Shown here: positions 1 to 10,093 of the stretch, piece after piece
How positions within the stretch are numbered: position 1 is the first letter of the stretch
Layout: every line of letters starts with the position of its first letter
Assembly (NCBI GenBank): GCA_039707465.1
Contig: CM077643.1
Coordinates: 377,521,919-377,585,918 of the forward strand
Source of the DNA: Rhabdophis nuchalis
Lineage: Eukaryota > Chordata > Lepidosauria > Squamata > Natricidae
Direction of reading: 5' to 3'
Length of the DNA stretch: 64,000 nt
The notes under the pieces: generated by a model
What the model was told of the DNA's origin: nothing
Database searches by the model: none
The model's input: the letters and a program-made list of their open reading frames with translations, nothing else
Program-made: the position numbers and the translations under genes

Positions 1-224
1 TAAGATACAGCCTGTTGTGCCTTAAAATAACTTCTACTGTACTGCTGTAAAATAGCTTCTATTGTGCAGTGCAGTGCAGTGGAGTTGCCATGATAATGGC
101 TTCACAGTACTCCACAAGAGGGCTCCCTCTGGTAAGGGGGAAAATCCAACATTACAAACTACGTTTGCTCTGAACATTTTCCCCCTATAAATAAATGTCC
201 AGGCAATGCCGGGTTATTGGCTAG
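1..224 (+). mobile_element. Helitron-like element, 3' part (copy A)
   Basis: The segment ends with CTAG at 221-224 followed by T, the 3' terminus expected of Helitrons. It is related to 34549-34999: both share 'tactccacaag', 'ggctccctctggtaag' and an end of the form 'ggcaa...ggttat..gctagt'. The 5' end lies outside the window. No Rep/helicase coding is seen, so it would be non-autonomous. The Helitron assignment is inferred from the terminus. Confidence 0.55.
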
Positions 225-618
225 TTTTATGTATAACTCAAGGTGGTTTTCAGTGGGGGACAAGGAAAGGAGAAACAGTGATAGACTTTGCTGATGTCTT
301 TGAGAAAATCCTCTGTCAGAATGTTTTTCCAGGTCTTTTTGTCTAAACAAACAAACAGGTAAAAGAAAGATCAAAGATAAATTAATGACCAAAACATGGC
401 ACTCCCGATGAAAGCACAAAATGCACTTGGAATATTGCTTGCTGTATGGAACTGTCTGGAAATAGCCAGAGTTGCTGGTGTGTATTTTGTTTTGCTGCTT
501 AATCTAGGTTTCTTTCAACAGTACTAAATTGATGAAATCAATCCAAGTCAATGAAGTCATTGATCATCTTTTTCATATGTAGTTCACATTGCATATTAAT
601 TCAATGCTGGGATACCTC
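225..618. other. OTOF intron 1, no recognisable element
   Basis: AT-rich intronic sequence. I see no coding potential, structural RNA or mobile element I can name. Confidence 0.5.
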
Positions 619-912
619 TAGTAATGGGATTCAAAATATTTTATTGCTGGTTCTGTGGGTGTGGCATGGCTTGGTGGGCGTGGCTTGGTGGGCATGGCAG
701 GGGAAGATACTGTAAAATCTCCATTCCCTCCCCACTCCAGGGGAAGGTTACTGCAAAATCCCCAGTTCCTCCCGATCAGCTGGGACTCGGGAGGCAGAGA
801 ATAGATGGGGGTGGGGCCAGTCAGAGGTGGTATTTACCCGTTCTCTGAACTACTCAAAATTTCCACTACCGGTTCTCCAGAACTGGTCAGAACCTGCTAA
901 ATGCCACCTCTG
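619..912. mobile_element. hAT MITE of the CAGTGGTGGGATTC family, degraded
   Basis: The left end reads 'tagtaatgggattca', a decayed form of the family terminus, and the right end reads 'gctaaatgccacctctg'. The interior has the family hallmarks: 'aaaatttccactaccggttc', 'ggttctgtgggtgtggc' and one or two units of the roughly 41-bp minisatellite. The 8-bp flanks (gatacctc and ctctggat) do not match, so the borders are less sure than in the other copies. Confidence 0.6.
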
Positions 913-1085
913 CTCTGGATGACCCCTGAAGGCCAGAAACGGTCCCATTTCTGGCCTTTCCGAACTTCTGGTAGGCCTGTTTTTCACCCTCCCTGAGCTG
1001 TCGCGTGTGCTCTGCACTTACCTGCATCCAAAATGGGCCGTGTGGGGACTCTTGGTAGGGGCCTGGTGGGGTGGGTGGGGCCAGC

Positions 1086-1163
1086 CAGGAGTGGGATTTG
1101 GGGGTTCTCCAAACTGCACAGAATCTTAGCTAGAGGTTCTCGTGAACCCCTGGATGCCTCCTG
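1086..1163. mobile_element. Possible short hAT MITE remnant
   Basis: The ends 'caggagtgggattt' and 'gatgcctcctg' resemble the terminal repeats of neighbouring hAT MITEs, and 'ggttctcgtgaacc' resembles their subterminal part. No target duplication is visible, so this is weak. Confidence 0.3.
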
Positions 1164-1679
1164 ACTGTGCCTTCTCTTTCTCTTGGGGCACTGGTTAAAA
1201 AACAGTGACGGAAAGCCACGCTGCTTCTTTTAATCATTCTAAAGCTTTTGTCAATTTACCAAGATAATATATAGGAAGAAATTATTGGGACGAGGGTGGA
1301 TTAAATGTGGGATTTAAAGAGAGCCCTAGATTCTCATGTCATTGGAGAACTTGGTGCCTTTGTCCTTCTGATGAAGCAATGCTGGCTTTCTCCCTGGAGG
1401 TAGGGATGAGAAACAGTCAGCTGCACATTCTGAACAGAAGGCACATTTCAAAGTGATCTTCAAGCAGGATGAATGGAATAACAAAAAAGCATTATTAAAA
1501 CATCCCCATAGGGGATGAGATACTTTGAGAATAGGAGGAGAATAGGAAAACAACTGGTTCCTTCTCACTGATATGGTAACTATGCCTTGGTTGTTTCATC
1601 AGTCCAGTTTCTAAAGAGGTCCTCGTGACCTCTCTTTCTCCCCTCCCTAAATTACTAAGTATGTAAATCTAAGACTTTG

Positions 1680-2140
1680 GCCATGGTTGTTAAGTGAATC
1701 ACTGCAGTTCTTAAGTAGATCATGCAGCCATTAAGCAAATCCGTCTTCCTCCACTGACTTTGCTTGTCGTAAGCCAGCTAGTGATTGATCATGTGACGCC
1801 GAGAGACGGCAACCATAGTAAATACATGCTGGTTGTCAAGCACCCCAAGTTTTGATTTATGTGACCATGGGGATGCGACAAGAGCCATAAGCGTGAGGAT
1901 CTATTGTAAGTCATTTTTTCCCAGTGCTCTTATAACTTGGAAACAAGAGGTCCAGAGGTGGTATTCAGCTAGTTCTGAGAGGTTCTGGAGACTTGGTAGC
2001 GGAAATTCTGAGAATGGGGAGGGAATGGGGATTTTGCAATATCCTTCCCCTGCCACCCCCACAAAGCATGCCCACAGAAACGGTAATTTAAAAAATTGAA
2101 TCCCACCACTGAAGAGGTCGTAAGTTGAGGACTACCCCTA
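1680..2140. mobile_element. DNA-transposon-like repeat ('gttgttaagtgaatcactgc' type), interrupted
   Basis: Segments such as 'ggttgttaagtgaatcac', 'tgactttgcttgtcg', 'gtgaccatggggatgc' and 'gtaagttgaggactacc' belong to an interspersed repeat of reptile genomes. A related copy lies at 35718-36056. It is split by a younger hAT MITE at 1953-2111. The outer borders are approximate and class II origin is inferred from its terminal 'aggactacc'-type end. Confidence 0.5.
1953..2111. mobile_element. hAT MITE (CAGAGGTGG...CCACCACTG), 8-bp TSD aagaggtc
   Basis: The 159-bp element starts 'cagaggtggtattcagc' and ends 'gaatcccaccactg'. The 8 bp before it (1945-1952) and after it (2112-2119) are both aagaggtc. 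That is a perfect duplication and diagnostic of hAT transposition. It carries a single unit of the internal 'gggaatggggattttgca' minisatellite and has no transposase. Confidence 0.9.
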
Positions 2141-2252
2141 TTGCTTGATATTATTGAGAATTGTTCAGTGTTACTATTACTGACAACACCTACAAGAATA
2201 CCAGCTTCAAAGAGAAGGGGTTGAAAACCTAATTGGGAGATTAGCTTTCTTT

Positions 2253-2319
2253 GCCCTGGGTCCTAACAAGGAGAAGGGCGGGGTATAAATTTAATAAATA
2301 AAATAAATAAATAAATAAA
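2253..2319 (+). mobile_element. L2-clade LINE, 3' tail only
   Basis: The stretch 'ccctgggtcctaacaagg' followed by 'gggcggggtataaat' and an AATA-rich tail matches the 3' end of the L2 fragment at 59274-59335. It is severely 5' truncated and has no coding part. Confidence 0.65.
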
Positions 2320-3119
2320 CCAGCGCAGGTGCTCCTAGAGAGTGGATCTATATGTGTAAATGAGGAGATGATTGCCTGTACCTAGTGAAGTAATAATTTT
2401 CCTTTTTTAATTACCCAAATTCTATCTAAGTGAAACTGCGACTGCAATCCTATGGTGCAATTATCAGGGTTTCCTATTTTATAATCTCTCTAGCTATATT
2501 TGAATTTTAAACTGAGAGGAAAAAGTAATTAACAACAACAAATTCTGCCACACTATGTTACACCGCACAATAAAATTGAAAATAAGCATATTTTATTTCT
2601 AGGAGGAGGCAAATTTAATAATAGGCCTGCTAGCTTTTCCCGGAGGTTAATTGGGAGTTGGGGATATATATTTTAGCATTTTAATAACATTTTCCTCTAT
2701 TGCTAAACTGAAAAAGTAGAGATCAAAGAAAAGTAAATTCCATGTTATCATCTTCCCTTGTGTGAGTCATTTCAAGATTAACAATTTCTTTGGTAGTTTT
2801 ACTCCCTTCAGTAAGGTGTTTAATGGGTCGGTTTTTTTTTAAGGCTCTCACCATTATACATTTAGGCTCCTTTGTTTAATGCCCCCCACCCCCAGCAAAT
2901 AAGTTAATCAAATAGGCTGGAGATGAAATAAATACAAAAGAATTCCAACCAATGGGAAAAATCAGTATCCACAAATCTTACACAAAAGTCCAATAAGTCT
3001 CATCTGAAGGAGGATCACTCACTGTATTGCTGTTAATAAAGTGAGGAGTTTCAGCGAGCTTCAATAATAACACTTCAGTATGAGGGATTGGGATGGGGAA
3101 GGCAAACACAGAAGGCTTA
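2320..3119. other. OTOF intron 1, no recognisable element
   Basis: AT-rich intronic DNA with homopolymer runs. I see no gene or repeat with clear borders. Confidence 0.5.
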
Positions 3120-3361
3120 GGAGAGACCTGACAGCAGTCTTCCAATTCTTGGAGGCTGATCACAGAGAATGAGGGTCGATTTATTCACCAAAGCACTTGA
3201 GGGCAGGGCAGGAAGCAATGGGTCAGGGGGAGATTCACCCTGGGAATAAGGAGGAATTTCCTGATAGTTAGAATGTTTAATCACTGAAATAGCTTGCCTC
3301 ACAGAATTGTGGCGGCTCCATGACTGGAAGATTTCAAGAGAAGATTGGATGCCATTTGTCT

Positions 3362-3413
3362 GGAATAGAATAGAATAGAATAGAATAGAATAGAATAGAA
3401 TAGAATAGAATAG
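3362..3413. repeat. (AATAG)n microsatellite, CR1 tail
   Basis: Near-perfect pentanucleotide array of about ten units. It abuts the 3' end of the minus-strand CR1 and so is best read as that element's tail. Confidence 0.95.
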
Positions 3414-3473
3414 TTGGAAGGTACCTTGGAGGTCTTCTAGTGCAACCCCCTACTTGGGCTGGAAACCCTATAC

Positions 3474-3839
3474 CAGTGTTGGCGAACCTGCCGAAATGGG
3501 AGTGCGCGCATGCATGCGCAAATGCCGGAAACTAGAAGAGCAGTCACCTGGTGCGTATGCAAGTGCCGGGAAGATAATATTCAGGTTTCTGACACACCCA
3601 TGCGCACTGGCCACCCTATCTTCTGGTTTCTGGTGTGCATGCAAAGACCAGCTGGCCAGTGTGTATGAGCATGCAGGAAACCAGAAGATCATCTTCCCGG
3701 TACATGCATGTGTGCTGGAAAGGGTGGCTGCTCTTCCAGTTTCTGGAACCCGGAAGAGCAACGCGCAACAGCTCGCGTGCCCGGAGAGATGGCTCTATGT
3801 GCCACTTCCAGCACAAGTGCCATAGGTTCGCCATCACGG
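3474..3839. mobile_element. hAT MITE (CAGTGTTGGCGAACCT), 8-bp TSD ccctatac
   Basis: The left end is 'cagtgttggcgaacct' and the right end 'aggttcgccatcacgg'. The flanks 3466-3473 and 3840-3847 are identical (ccctatac). It is the same family as 17381-17753. Several long open frames cross it on both strands, but they are by-products of its GC-rich sequence and match no known protein. Confidence 0.9.
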
Positions 3840-4212
3840 CCCTATACTATTTCAGACAAATGGTTGTGCACTCTCTTCTTTAAAACTTCCAGTGTTGGAG
3901 TGACATAAGGACTCCTGCCTTGAGCAGGAGGATGTATTAGAAGACTTCTAAGCTCGCTTCCAGTGCTATGATTCTATGGTTCCATTTTGTGTATGGGTTG
4001 TGTATGGGCAAACCCTAACCCATGTCCTAGGTTACTGAGAGTTATGGGCACTATATCAAACACATCTAGAGGACATTCAGATAGGGAACTGTCCATGTGG
4101 CTCAACATTGTTTGCCCTGTTATAAGAATCCTTCTGCTGATGTTTTTCGGACCAATATTGTCATGGAAACTCTAAATAAAGTGAGCATCCATAATATTTG
4201 TGCGTTTATTTT

Positions 4213-5237
4213 TCTATATAAATAAAAATGTAACAAGAGTTTGTTCAAAACAGATAATCTCCGAAAGTACTGTACCGATTGTTTCCAAATTTTCACGCAA
4301 CGTTCCTTTCAAATACGGCACCAATGACATATATAGATTGTGTAGATACCACACCTGAGCCAGGTACACGCAACAGAAATGTAAAAAATTGTAAAAAAGG
4401 ATACAGAGAGAGCAGTGGGCCACAGGTTTTATGTCATCCTTTATGACATAAAATACTCTGTCCATAAGATTCAAGGAGAAATACAGTAGGTAGGTAGGTA
4501 GGCAGCTATAGGGACAGAGAGAGGGAGGGAGACATGCAGTAGGTAGGTAGAGGGAGAGAGGGAGAAATACAGTAGGTAGGTAGGTTGGGGGTTATACTAA
4601 GGTGAACAGACATCCCGCTTTTGGTGGGACAATCACGCTTTTCAAGAATTAGTCCCATTCCCGCTGCCTCTGAAAAATGTCCCGCTTTTTGTCTGGAGAG
4701 GCGGCGGGGGGCAGGAAGGCAGCGGCTGCTCTGCACACGCTCAGAGGTGGCCAGCGCCCAGGGCAGCAGCGCAGGCAGGAAGCGGTGGCCAGAGCAGGCT
4801 GGTGAGCAGGCGAGGGCCAGCGAGGGAGGAGCGAGCGAGAAGCCAGCAGGCAGAGGAGGAGGAAGAGGCTAAGCTGCGCATGGCAGGGGTGCGGCCCTGA
4901 ACTTTGCGACGTGCCTGCTCTGGCTGCTGCTTCCTGGCCGCGCCACTAAGCGCGTGCAGAGCAGCCACTGCCCGCCTGCCCCCCCCCCCGCCCCCAGCCA
5001 GCAAGGGAACCTCAGGTACGGCCAGTGAGGGAAGTGCCGGCTGCAGGGCCAGGAAACACCGCTGAGCCCCCCCCCCCTGTCAATGGTGTCCCGCTTGACA
5101 AATTTTCAAATCTGGTCACCTTAGGTTATACGGTAGTTGTGTGTACGTGTTTGTGTGTGCAGGTGTAGGTCTACACACAGATTGGTTGTCCATTTAACCA
5201 GACTGGGCCATAGCAGCGCGTGGCCGGGAACTGCTAG
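4213..5237 (+). mobile_element. Helitron-like element, both ends visible (copy with nested hAT)
   Basis: It begins TCTATATAAATAAAAATG (4213), a 5' TC start seen in many animal Helitrons, and ends CTAG (5234-5237) followed by T. Just upstream of the end is the hairpin GGCCA-N10-TGGCC (about 5207-5226). The segments 'ttccaaattttcacgcaacg' and 'ggcaccaatgacatatatag' recur at 41336-41440, as do the GTAG/TAGG arrays at 4488-4585. No Rep/helicase is encoded. A palindromic hAT MITE (4598-5123) lies inside. Confidence 0.65.
4598..5123. mobile_element. GC-rich foldback hAT MITE, 8-bp TSD ggttatac
   Basis: The ends are 'taaggtgaacagacatccc' and 'tctggtcacctta', flanked by ggttatac at 4590-4597 and 5124-5131. 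The arms are long inverted repeats: around 4690-4745 ('gcagcggctgctctgcac') pairs with around 4945-4990 ('gtgcagagcagccactgc'). The centre is CpG-rich. Open frames here are chance. A broken relative lies within 29290-29670, near 29480-29538. Confidence 0.8.
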
Positions 5238-6220
5238 TAATAAAATAAAGTGGCAGGAATAACTAGTATAGTGTAGTGACTAAACTATTAGTCAAAGATT
5301 GGGAAGATCCAGGCTGAAGTCCCCCCTTAATTATGGAAATAGACTTGGGAACTTTAGGCCAGGCAGTCTCTCTCAGCCCAACCTATATCATGGGTTTATT
5401 GTTGCATAGGTAAATTGAAGAAGGATCCCCGTGGAAATCACCTTGTTCTTTTGGAGGAAAGGTAGAATATAAATTTAATAAGTGAAAAGTGTATCTGATT
5501 GAGGCTTATAAAATCATCTATATTTGAAGATATTTTGTGTATATTTTTAGGCTTGCAACTCTGCTCTGGAATTAAGTCATGAGACTGACTGGCTTTAAAG
5601 TGACAAGATAAACCAGTTCATCACATAAAATTCAGGATTACAATGCGGTTAGGTACACTGAAGAAAGAAGAGTAAGACAGTCTTAATGTTTAATGAGTTG
5701 AAAATCTAGCTGCTGCATGCGTACAACAGGCTACGCTTGATTAGAGATAATCTTACTTTCCTTTAGGTATCCTAATGTCTCGGACAAAAATAGTCCACGT
5801 GTTTGTTTCATTCTTACAGTAAATATATCATGCGAATCCATAAACAGGATAATGTTATTCAGTAACCATATAAATATATATTACGTAAATGCATCCAGTG
5901 ACTATTAGGCTTTATGGCTGGCGTGAGATCTCCTGTTTGTCATCCGAATAATAAAAGCTACAGATAATGGAGAATTCCAGCTTTTCCCCTGACTCAGAAG
6001 AAATGTACAACTTGACAATTCCTACTGTGGCATTGGCTTCTATGCAGTTAATTAATTGCATGAAAAACACATCCACTTGATAAATTAATTCTATTTATCC
6101 ATGCAGATATAAAATATGGCACAGTCCTTTTAGATGTCCTCCTTTTACTCTAACCATCAGCTTTGTATTTCTGCAGCATTTTGTGAATATTAAAAATAAT
6201 ATTCTCTTTGGATTTTGCAG
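5238..6220. other. End of OTOF intron 1
   Basis: Intronic sequence leading to the exon 2 acceptor. The last 30 bases have a moderate pyrimidine tract and end 'ttttgcag'. I recognise no mobile element with clear borders. Confidence 0.6.
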
Positions 6221-6279
6221 GTCTCTCATTCTACACTCGAGTGCTTGAGAACTGTGAGAATGAAGCTTCGTTTGATGAG
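6221..6279 (+). CDS. OTOF: Otoferlin exon 2 (C2A domain, part)
   Basis: This 59-nt coding exon lies between the acceptor 'ttttgcag' and the donor 'gaggtaagg'. It opens with the last two bases of a split glycine codon and then encodes LSFYTRVLENCENEASFDE. Human otoferlin, as I recall it, has QSFYSRVLENCEDVADFDE at residues 28-46, and the same 1/2 split at codon 27, so the exon equals c.80-138. Otoferlin is a tail-anchored multi-C2 ferlin of inner-ear hair-cell ribbon synapses, a Ca2+ sensor for vesicle fusion and replenishment. This part of C2A forms beta strands of the sandwich. Exon 1 lies upstream of the window. The sequence is open and undamaged. Another ferlin is less likely because FER1L6 lacks C2A and dysferlin or myoferlin differ here. 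Confidence 0.9.
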
Positions 6280-6460
6280 GTAAGGAAAGGATTTCTGGAT
6301 TGGAGAAAAGTTGGAAAAATTGGAGAATTGTGGCACCTTTGTATTCTCCCACTACTTCAGACCTGCAAACAAGCTGCTCTTCTTTTCAGTTTCAAGTATT
6401 CTGTTTTGGCAACTGTGCTCCATCTGTATATAGGCAAGTCACTCTATTGTAGGATGGGGG

Positions 6461-6829
6461 CAGTGGTGGGATTCAACAACCGGTTCCCTGCCCTGATGAT
6501 CAGATGGGTAGGCGTAGCTCGGTAGTCATGTGACCGTGTGGGCGTGTGGTGTGGCCAACTCAATGTCACTCATGTCAATGGGTGCTTTGCCTTAGCTGTT
6601 ATAATGAAATAAGGGTTAACTGGAGAGGCAGTTTTTGAAAGCAGGGCAATAAAGGTTAGGCTAGAAGCAACACCAGAATGTTTCCTTCCTGCCTTCCATA
6701 CAGGGTTAGCCCTGTAAAGTGGGGAAAAAACAAAATGAGATTTCTTCCAACAACCAGTTCTCCGAATTGCTTAGAAAGTTAACAACCGGTTCTCCCGAAT
6801 AGGTGCGAACTGGCTGAATCCAACCACTG
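6461..6829. mobile_element. hAT MITE (CAGTGGTGGGATTCAA), TSD gatggg[g/a]g
   Basis: It starts 'cagtggtgggattcaacaac' and ends 'gctgaatccaaccactg'. The flanks gatggggg (6453-6460) and gatgggag (6830-6837) match at 7 of 8 positions. Subterminal 'aaccggttc' motifs occur at both ends. It lies 181 bp downstream of OTOF exon 2. Confidence 0.85.
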
Positions 6830-7298
6830 GATGGGAGACTACGATGAAGATGATAAATAAACAACAAACTAACAAACATTCTTGAATATCTACAAGTTCT
6901 GATCTTGAAGAACCTCAGCAATCACTAGATACAGCAAAGGAATGTAGAAAATTCAGATTCTTTGCTGCCCTTTCGTGATCATCCAGATGATTTCAGTCTA
7001 CATAGAGTAGACCTAAGGATATGAGACACTGCGTGTGTATATTGTGCTTAGTTTGGAGGGTCACATACCTTTTCCTTAGGCGTCTCCAACATTTTGGCAT
7101 ACAGAGAATAGGGTGTGGCTAAAAATGGCTAGAGTGAAAGAGGGGCTTCCCCATTTATAAAACAGCTGCCATAATCAAGAAAAAAATCCCATTTCCTTAA
7201 ATTATTCTGGCAAGCTAAAAAAAATGATTTATTCAAGAAGTAAACTTCAGTAGGAAAGTATTCTTCTGACCCAGTTCCCCAAACAAACCCTTTGAAGT

Positions 7299-7797
7299 TG
7301 TTAGCAACTCTGGGTTCAGAACCAGTGTTACAACTCTGGTCTCGTAACCAGTGTTAAGAGTAACAAACACCCCCGTTTGAAAATGATGCAGAATAGTGTA
7401 ATACAGCGGACAGTAAAGAGATACGTTGCTTTAACCACACACAAACTCTAAAACAGTGATAGTAAGAAAATAAATAGTCTTTACTTTGTAGCAACTAAAA
7501 TACTTCTTCCAACCAGTGATTCTAACTTCTCAAACAATAGCAGTCCTTCACCAAAACACAGAGTTAACTTACAGTGATGCAAAACAAATACTTCTTCAGT
7601 CTTCAGTCTTCAGCTTCACAGCACAGGAATCAAAGGGAATCGAAAAGGGAATGGACTGTGTTTCTGAGCTTGCTTATATGGTAGAGCTGAGAAGCACAGC
7701 CAATTAGAATTTAACATAGTTCTTGAAGCTACATAACTCCTTAAGGACATAGGCTCATATATATTGTCAACCCAATATAAGGCTGAATATCCTAACA
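7299..7797 (-). mobile_element. Solo LTR, 5-bp TSD gaagt
   Basis: The 499-bp unit starts TGTTAG and ends CTAACA, a perfect 6-bp terminal inversion with the TG..CA rule. The flanks 7294-7298 and 7798-7802 are both gaagt. On the minus strand an inverted CCAAT box (ATTGGCT) stands about 30 bp before a TATA-like 'catataagc', which suggests minus orientation. No gag, pol, primer site or second LTR adjoins it. A 5-bp duplication fits a Ty3-type or retroviral element; I cannot tell which. Confidence 0.8.
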
Positions 7798-8067
7798 GAA
7801 GTTAACTCAAAGATTCCTTTATTAGGAATGCTGGCAACCCCAACAAAAAGTTTCTCTCTCACCGCAGGCTAACAAGTCCATCCTGTCCGGAAGATGAATA
7901 GTTGTCAGCCACATCTATTCATCTCCGCTCCCTGCCTTTTATCCCCAGAGCTAGGGTGGGGCTTCGCTAGCAGTGGTGGCTCTTCCTTCCCAAGGATCGG
8001 CCTACGGATTTCCACTGCTCTCCTCTCCTCTGCGTTCTGCGCATCCGCGCCTCAAGCACTGGACCCA

Positions 8068-8165
8068 GCTGTTCCTCTGAAGAAGCTTCTTGGATGAGAA
8101 GTGAAAAGTCTTCCAAGAACAAACCAGAAAGTCCAGTTGCCTCTTGAAAAAAGCACCTTTGAGAC
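8068..8165 (+). repeat. Interspersed repeat 'gaagcttcttggatgagaag', copy 1
   Basis: Contains 'gaagaagcttcttggatgag', 'aaagtcttccaagaacaaac' and 'cagttgcctcttgaaaaaag'. The same order of blocks recurs at 8325-8472. I recognise the sequence as a common reptile repeat but cannot assign its class. Confidence 0.5.
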
Positions 8166-8324
8166 ATCTTGAGTTACATCTTGGGGGGTCCGTGGACACA
8201 AAAAGTATTTAAAGGGGGATCTGTGGTGAGGAAAAGGTTGAGAACTAATACCCTAATCTATTCCTTTCAGCCTTGTGATGTAATTCAGGTAAGAAGCACA
8301 TCTAGAAGTACCAGTACCAGGTCA

Positions 8325-8472
8325 TGGTTGCCTCAAAGGTGCTTTTTTTTGAAGAAACTTCTTGGATGAGAATCAAAGTCTTCAAAGAAAAAACCCAGAA
8401 AGTCTTGGAAAAGTTGCTTCTTGGAAAAAGCTTCTTGGAAAAAGTTGCTTCTTGGAAAAAGCACCATTGAGA
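8325..8472 (+). repeat. Interspersed repeat 'gaaacttcttggatgagaat', copy 2
   Basis: Second copy of the block at 8068-8165, in the same orientation about 260 bp away. Internal re-duplication of 'ttgcttcttggaaaaag' (8412-8465) makes it longer. The 170 bp between the copies is unrelated. Confidence 0.5.
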
Positions 8473-8551
8473 TTACAAACTGAATATGGGCTAGCGGTGT
8501 GATGTAGCAAACGCATTCCCAAATCCTCAGGAGAAATTACACTACTCCAGC

Positions 8552-9016
8552 CAGAGGTGGTATTCAGCCGGTTCTTACAGGTTCTGGCGAACTGGTAGTG
8601 GAAATTTTGAATAGTTTGGAGAATCAGCAAATACAACCTCTGGCTGTCCCCACCCCCATCTATTTTCTGCCTCCCAATTCCCAGTTGATCAGCTGGATCT
8701 TCTTTTGTTGCCCTTGCACAGGAGAATGGAGCTGGAAAGCAGGTTAGTGGGTGGGGAGGGAATGGGGATTTTTGCAGTATCCTTGCCCTGGAGTGAGATG
8801 GAAATGGGGATTTTGCAGTATCCTTCCCCCTGGAGCAGGGAGGGAATGGGGATTTGGCAGTATCCTTCCTCTTAGAGCAGGGAGGGAATGGGGATTTGGC
8901 AGTATCCCTCCCCTGGAGTGGGGTGGGAATTGAGATTTTGTAGTATCCTTCCCCTGCCACACTCACCAAGCCACACCCACAGAACCAGTAGTAAAAAAAA
9001 TTGAATCCCACCACTG
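8552..9016. mobile_element. hAT MITE with 41-bp internal minisatellite, TSD a[c/t]tccagc
   Basis: It starts 'cagaggtggtattcagccgg' and ends 'gaatcccaccactg'. The flanks actccagc (8544-8551) and attccagc (9017-9024) match at 7 of 8 positions. Inside, about five units of 41-42 bp ('gggaatggggattttgcag' plus 'tatccttcccctgga') run from about 8757 to 8965. The long open frames on both strands across this array are repeat artefacts. Confidence 0.9.
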
Positions 9017-9024
9017 ATTCCAGC

Positions 9025-9470
9025 CTGCTTTGCTCAGAACCCTCTTTGAATACTGCATGAAGTTATGGGCACCATCCTTTCAGAAGTGCTTAGTAGACTA
9101 GAGATTGAGTTCTATGAAGAGAGATTGAAGGTGATAAGTACATTTAGCCTAGGGAAGACAAGACCAAGAAGGAACATGATAGCACTCTTGAAAGGATGTC
9201 GCACAGAAGGTCAAGACCTGTTCTTCATTGTTTCACAGTGCAGGATATTGAATAATGGATTTACATTTACAAGAAAGCAGAGTCTGATTAAAGGTCACAA
9301 ATTAAAGTATGGATGATTATAAGAGTGGTCTTAATGAATAAGAGCACTTTGCAGAATAGAGTTTTGCAAATGGTTGGACTTGATGATCTCAATCACAGCG
9401 TCCAACTCTACGAGTCATTTCCTGTGAGATGGGCTGCTATACAAATATGATTCAATAAATAAATGCATAG
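9025..9470 (+). mobile_element. Old CR1-like LINE 3' end
   Basis: Translation gives decayed CR1 ORF2 C-terminal segments: LIRTLFEYCMKLWAPSFQK, then YEERLKVISTFSLG, GFTFTRKQSLIKGHK and QMVGLDDLNHSVQLYE, across frames. 'gttggacttgatgatctcaa' is the CR1 3' UTR motif. The tail is 'tgattcaataaataaatg'. It is heavily mutated and non-functional. Confidence 0.6.
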
Positions 9471-10093
9471 ATTTTAAACTTTTTCATTTTTAACCTCCAG
9501 CAAAAATAGGAATCTGGATAGAAAGCATATATTGTAACTCTACGCCTCTGGGGGGTATTATACAACAATATTTTGTGAATTAACTGCTTTTTCGTTGCCG
9601 CGGTTGATTTATTTTAACCTGTTTGCATCACTACATTTCCAAAGCACAAAGCCTATGTTTTAAATATATCAAGTTGTACAATATGCTAATTCATTTATTG
9701 TTAAACATCCCTTTCAAAAATAGCAGAACTCTCTAGGGGTGTCAATCTCCCACCCCTACTTTGCCAATATATAAACAGTAATGTTAGTCATCCTAAGTGA
9801 AGTAAGAAGGATGAAGTGTAGCTTCTCTGTAACTTTCCCTTTGCCCACTCTGGTCCCAGTGCCTTTGGTTGGGAAGGATTGGGCAGGATTGAGAATTCAG
9901 GAAGCAGTGAATAAGATTCCCAGCTAAAAAGAGGTTCAGAGGTTCTGTGACCCAAGAGTGAAAATGTATATGTACTGATTTGTAGCATAAAAGTGATATC
10001 AGTCTTTAATTTTCAGTCGGAGAGACACCATCCTGTGATATATGTAAAATGGTAGATAATTTCATAAATCAAGTCCTTATGGCTCCTGAACTT
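9471..10093. other. Intronic sequence, nothing recognised
   Basis: No gene, no clear repeat border. AT-rich with one short G/C-rich stretch near 9840-9880. Confidence 0.5.

Larger units (their letters stand above)
3362..3901 (-). mobile_element. Snake-type CR1 3' end (-) with AATAG tail, split by hAT
   Basis: Read on the minus strand this is a CR1 3' UTR ('ttggactagaagacctccaa'-like) ending in about ten ATTCT units (plus strand 3362-3413, AATAG). Its two halves are 3414-3473 and 3848-3901. The hAT element between them duplicated ccctatac. It is a short 5'-truncated insertion. Confidence 0.75.
3120..3975 (+). mobile_element. Old CR1 3' end (+), interrupted by a second CR1
   Basis: 3120-3361 matches the end of CR1 ORF2 (equivalent to 'aggaatttcctgatagttag', 'ggcggctccatgactggaag', 'ccatttgtctg'). 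Its 3' UTR resumes at 3902 with 'gactcctgccttgagcagga' and ends in the classic CR1 8-bp tail ATGATTCTATGG at about 3967. Between them lies a younger minus-strand CR1 (3362-3901), itself split by a hAT element. This is the oldest layer of a three-level nest. Confidence 0.7.

Noticed and set aside
3454..3883. Overlapping frames of up to 123 codons on both strands
   Set aside because: They cross the hAT element and its junctions with CR1 and match no known protein.
4009..4025. Telomere-like 'aaccctaaccca'
   Set aside because: A single imperfect pair of repeats, not an interstitial telomere array.
4621..5004. GC-rich frames of 83 and 87 codons
   Set aside because: Chance frames in a palindromic CpG-rich MITE; no protein family or splice context.
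8757..8965. CRISPR-like array of 41-bp units
   Set aside because: Units are directly tandem with no unique spacers and lie inside a hAT MITE of a vertebrate intron.
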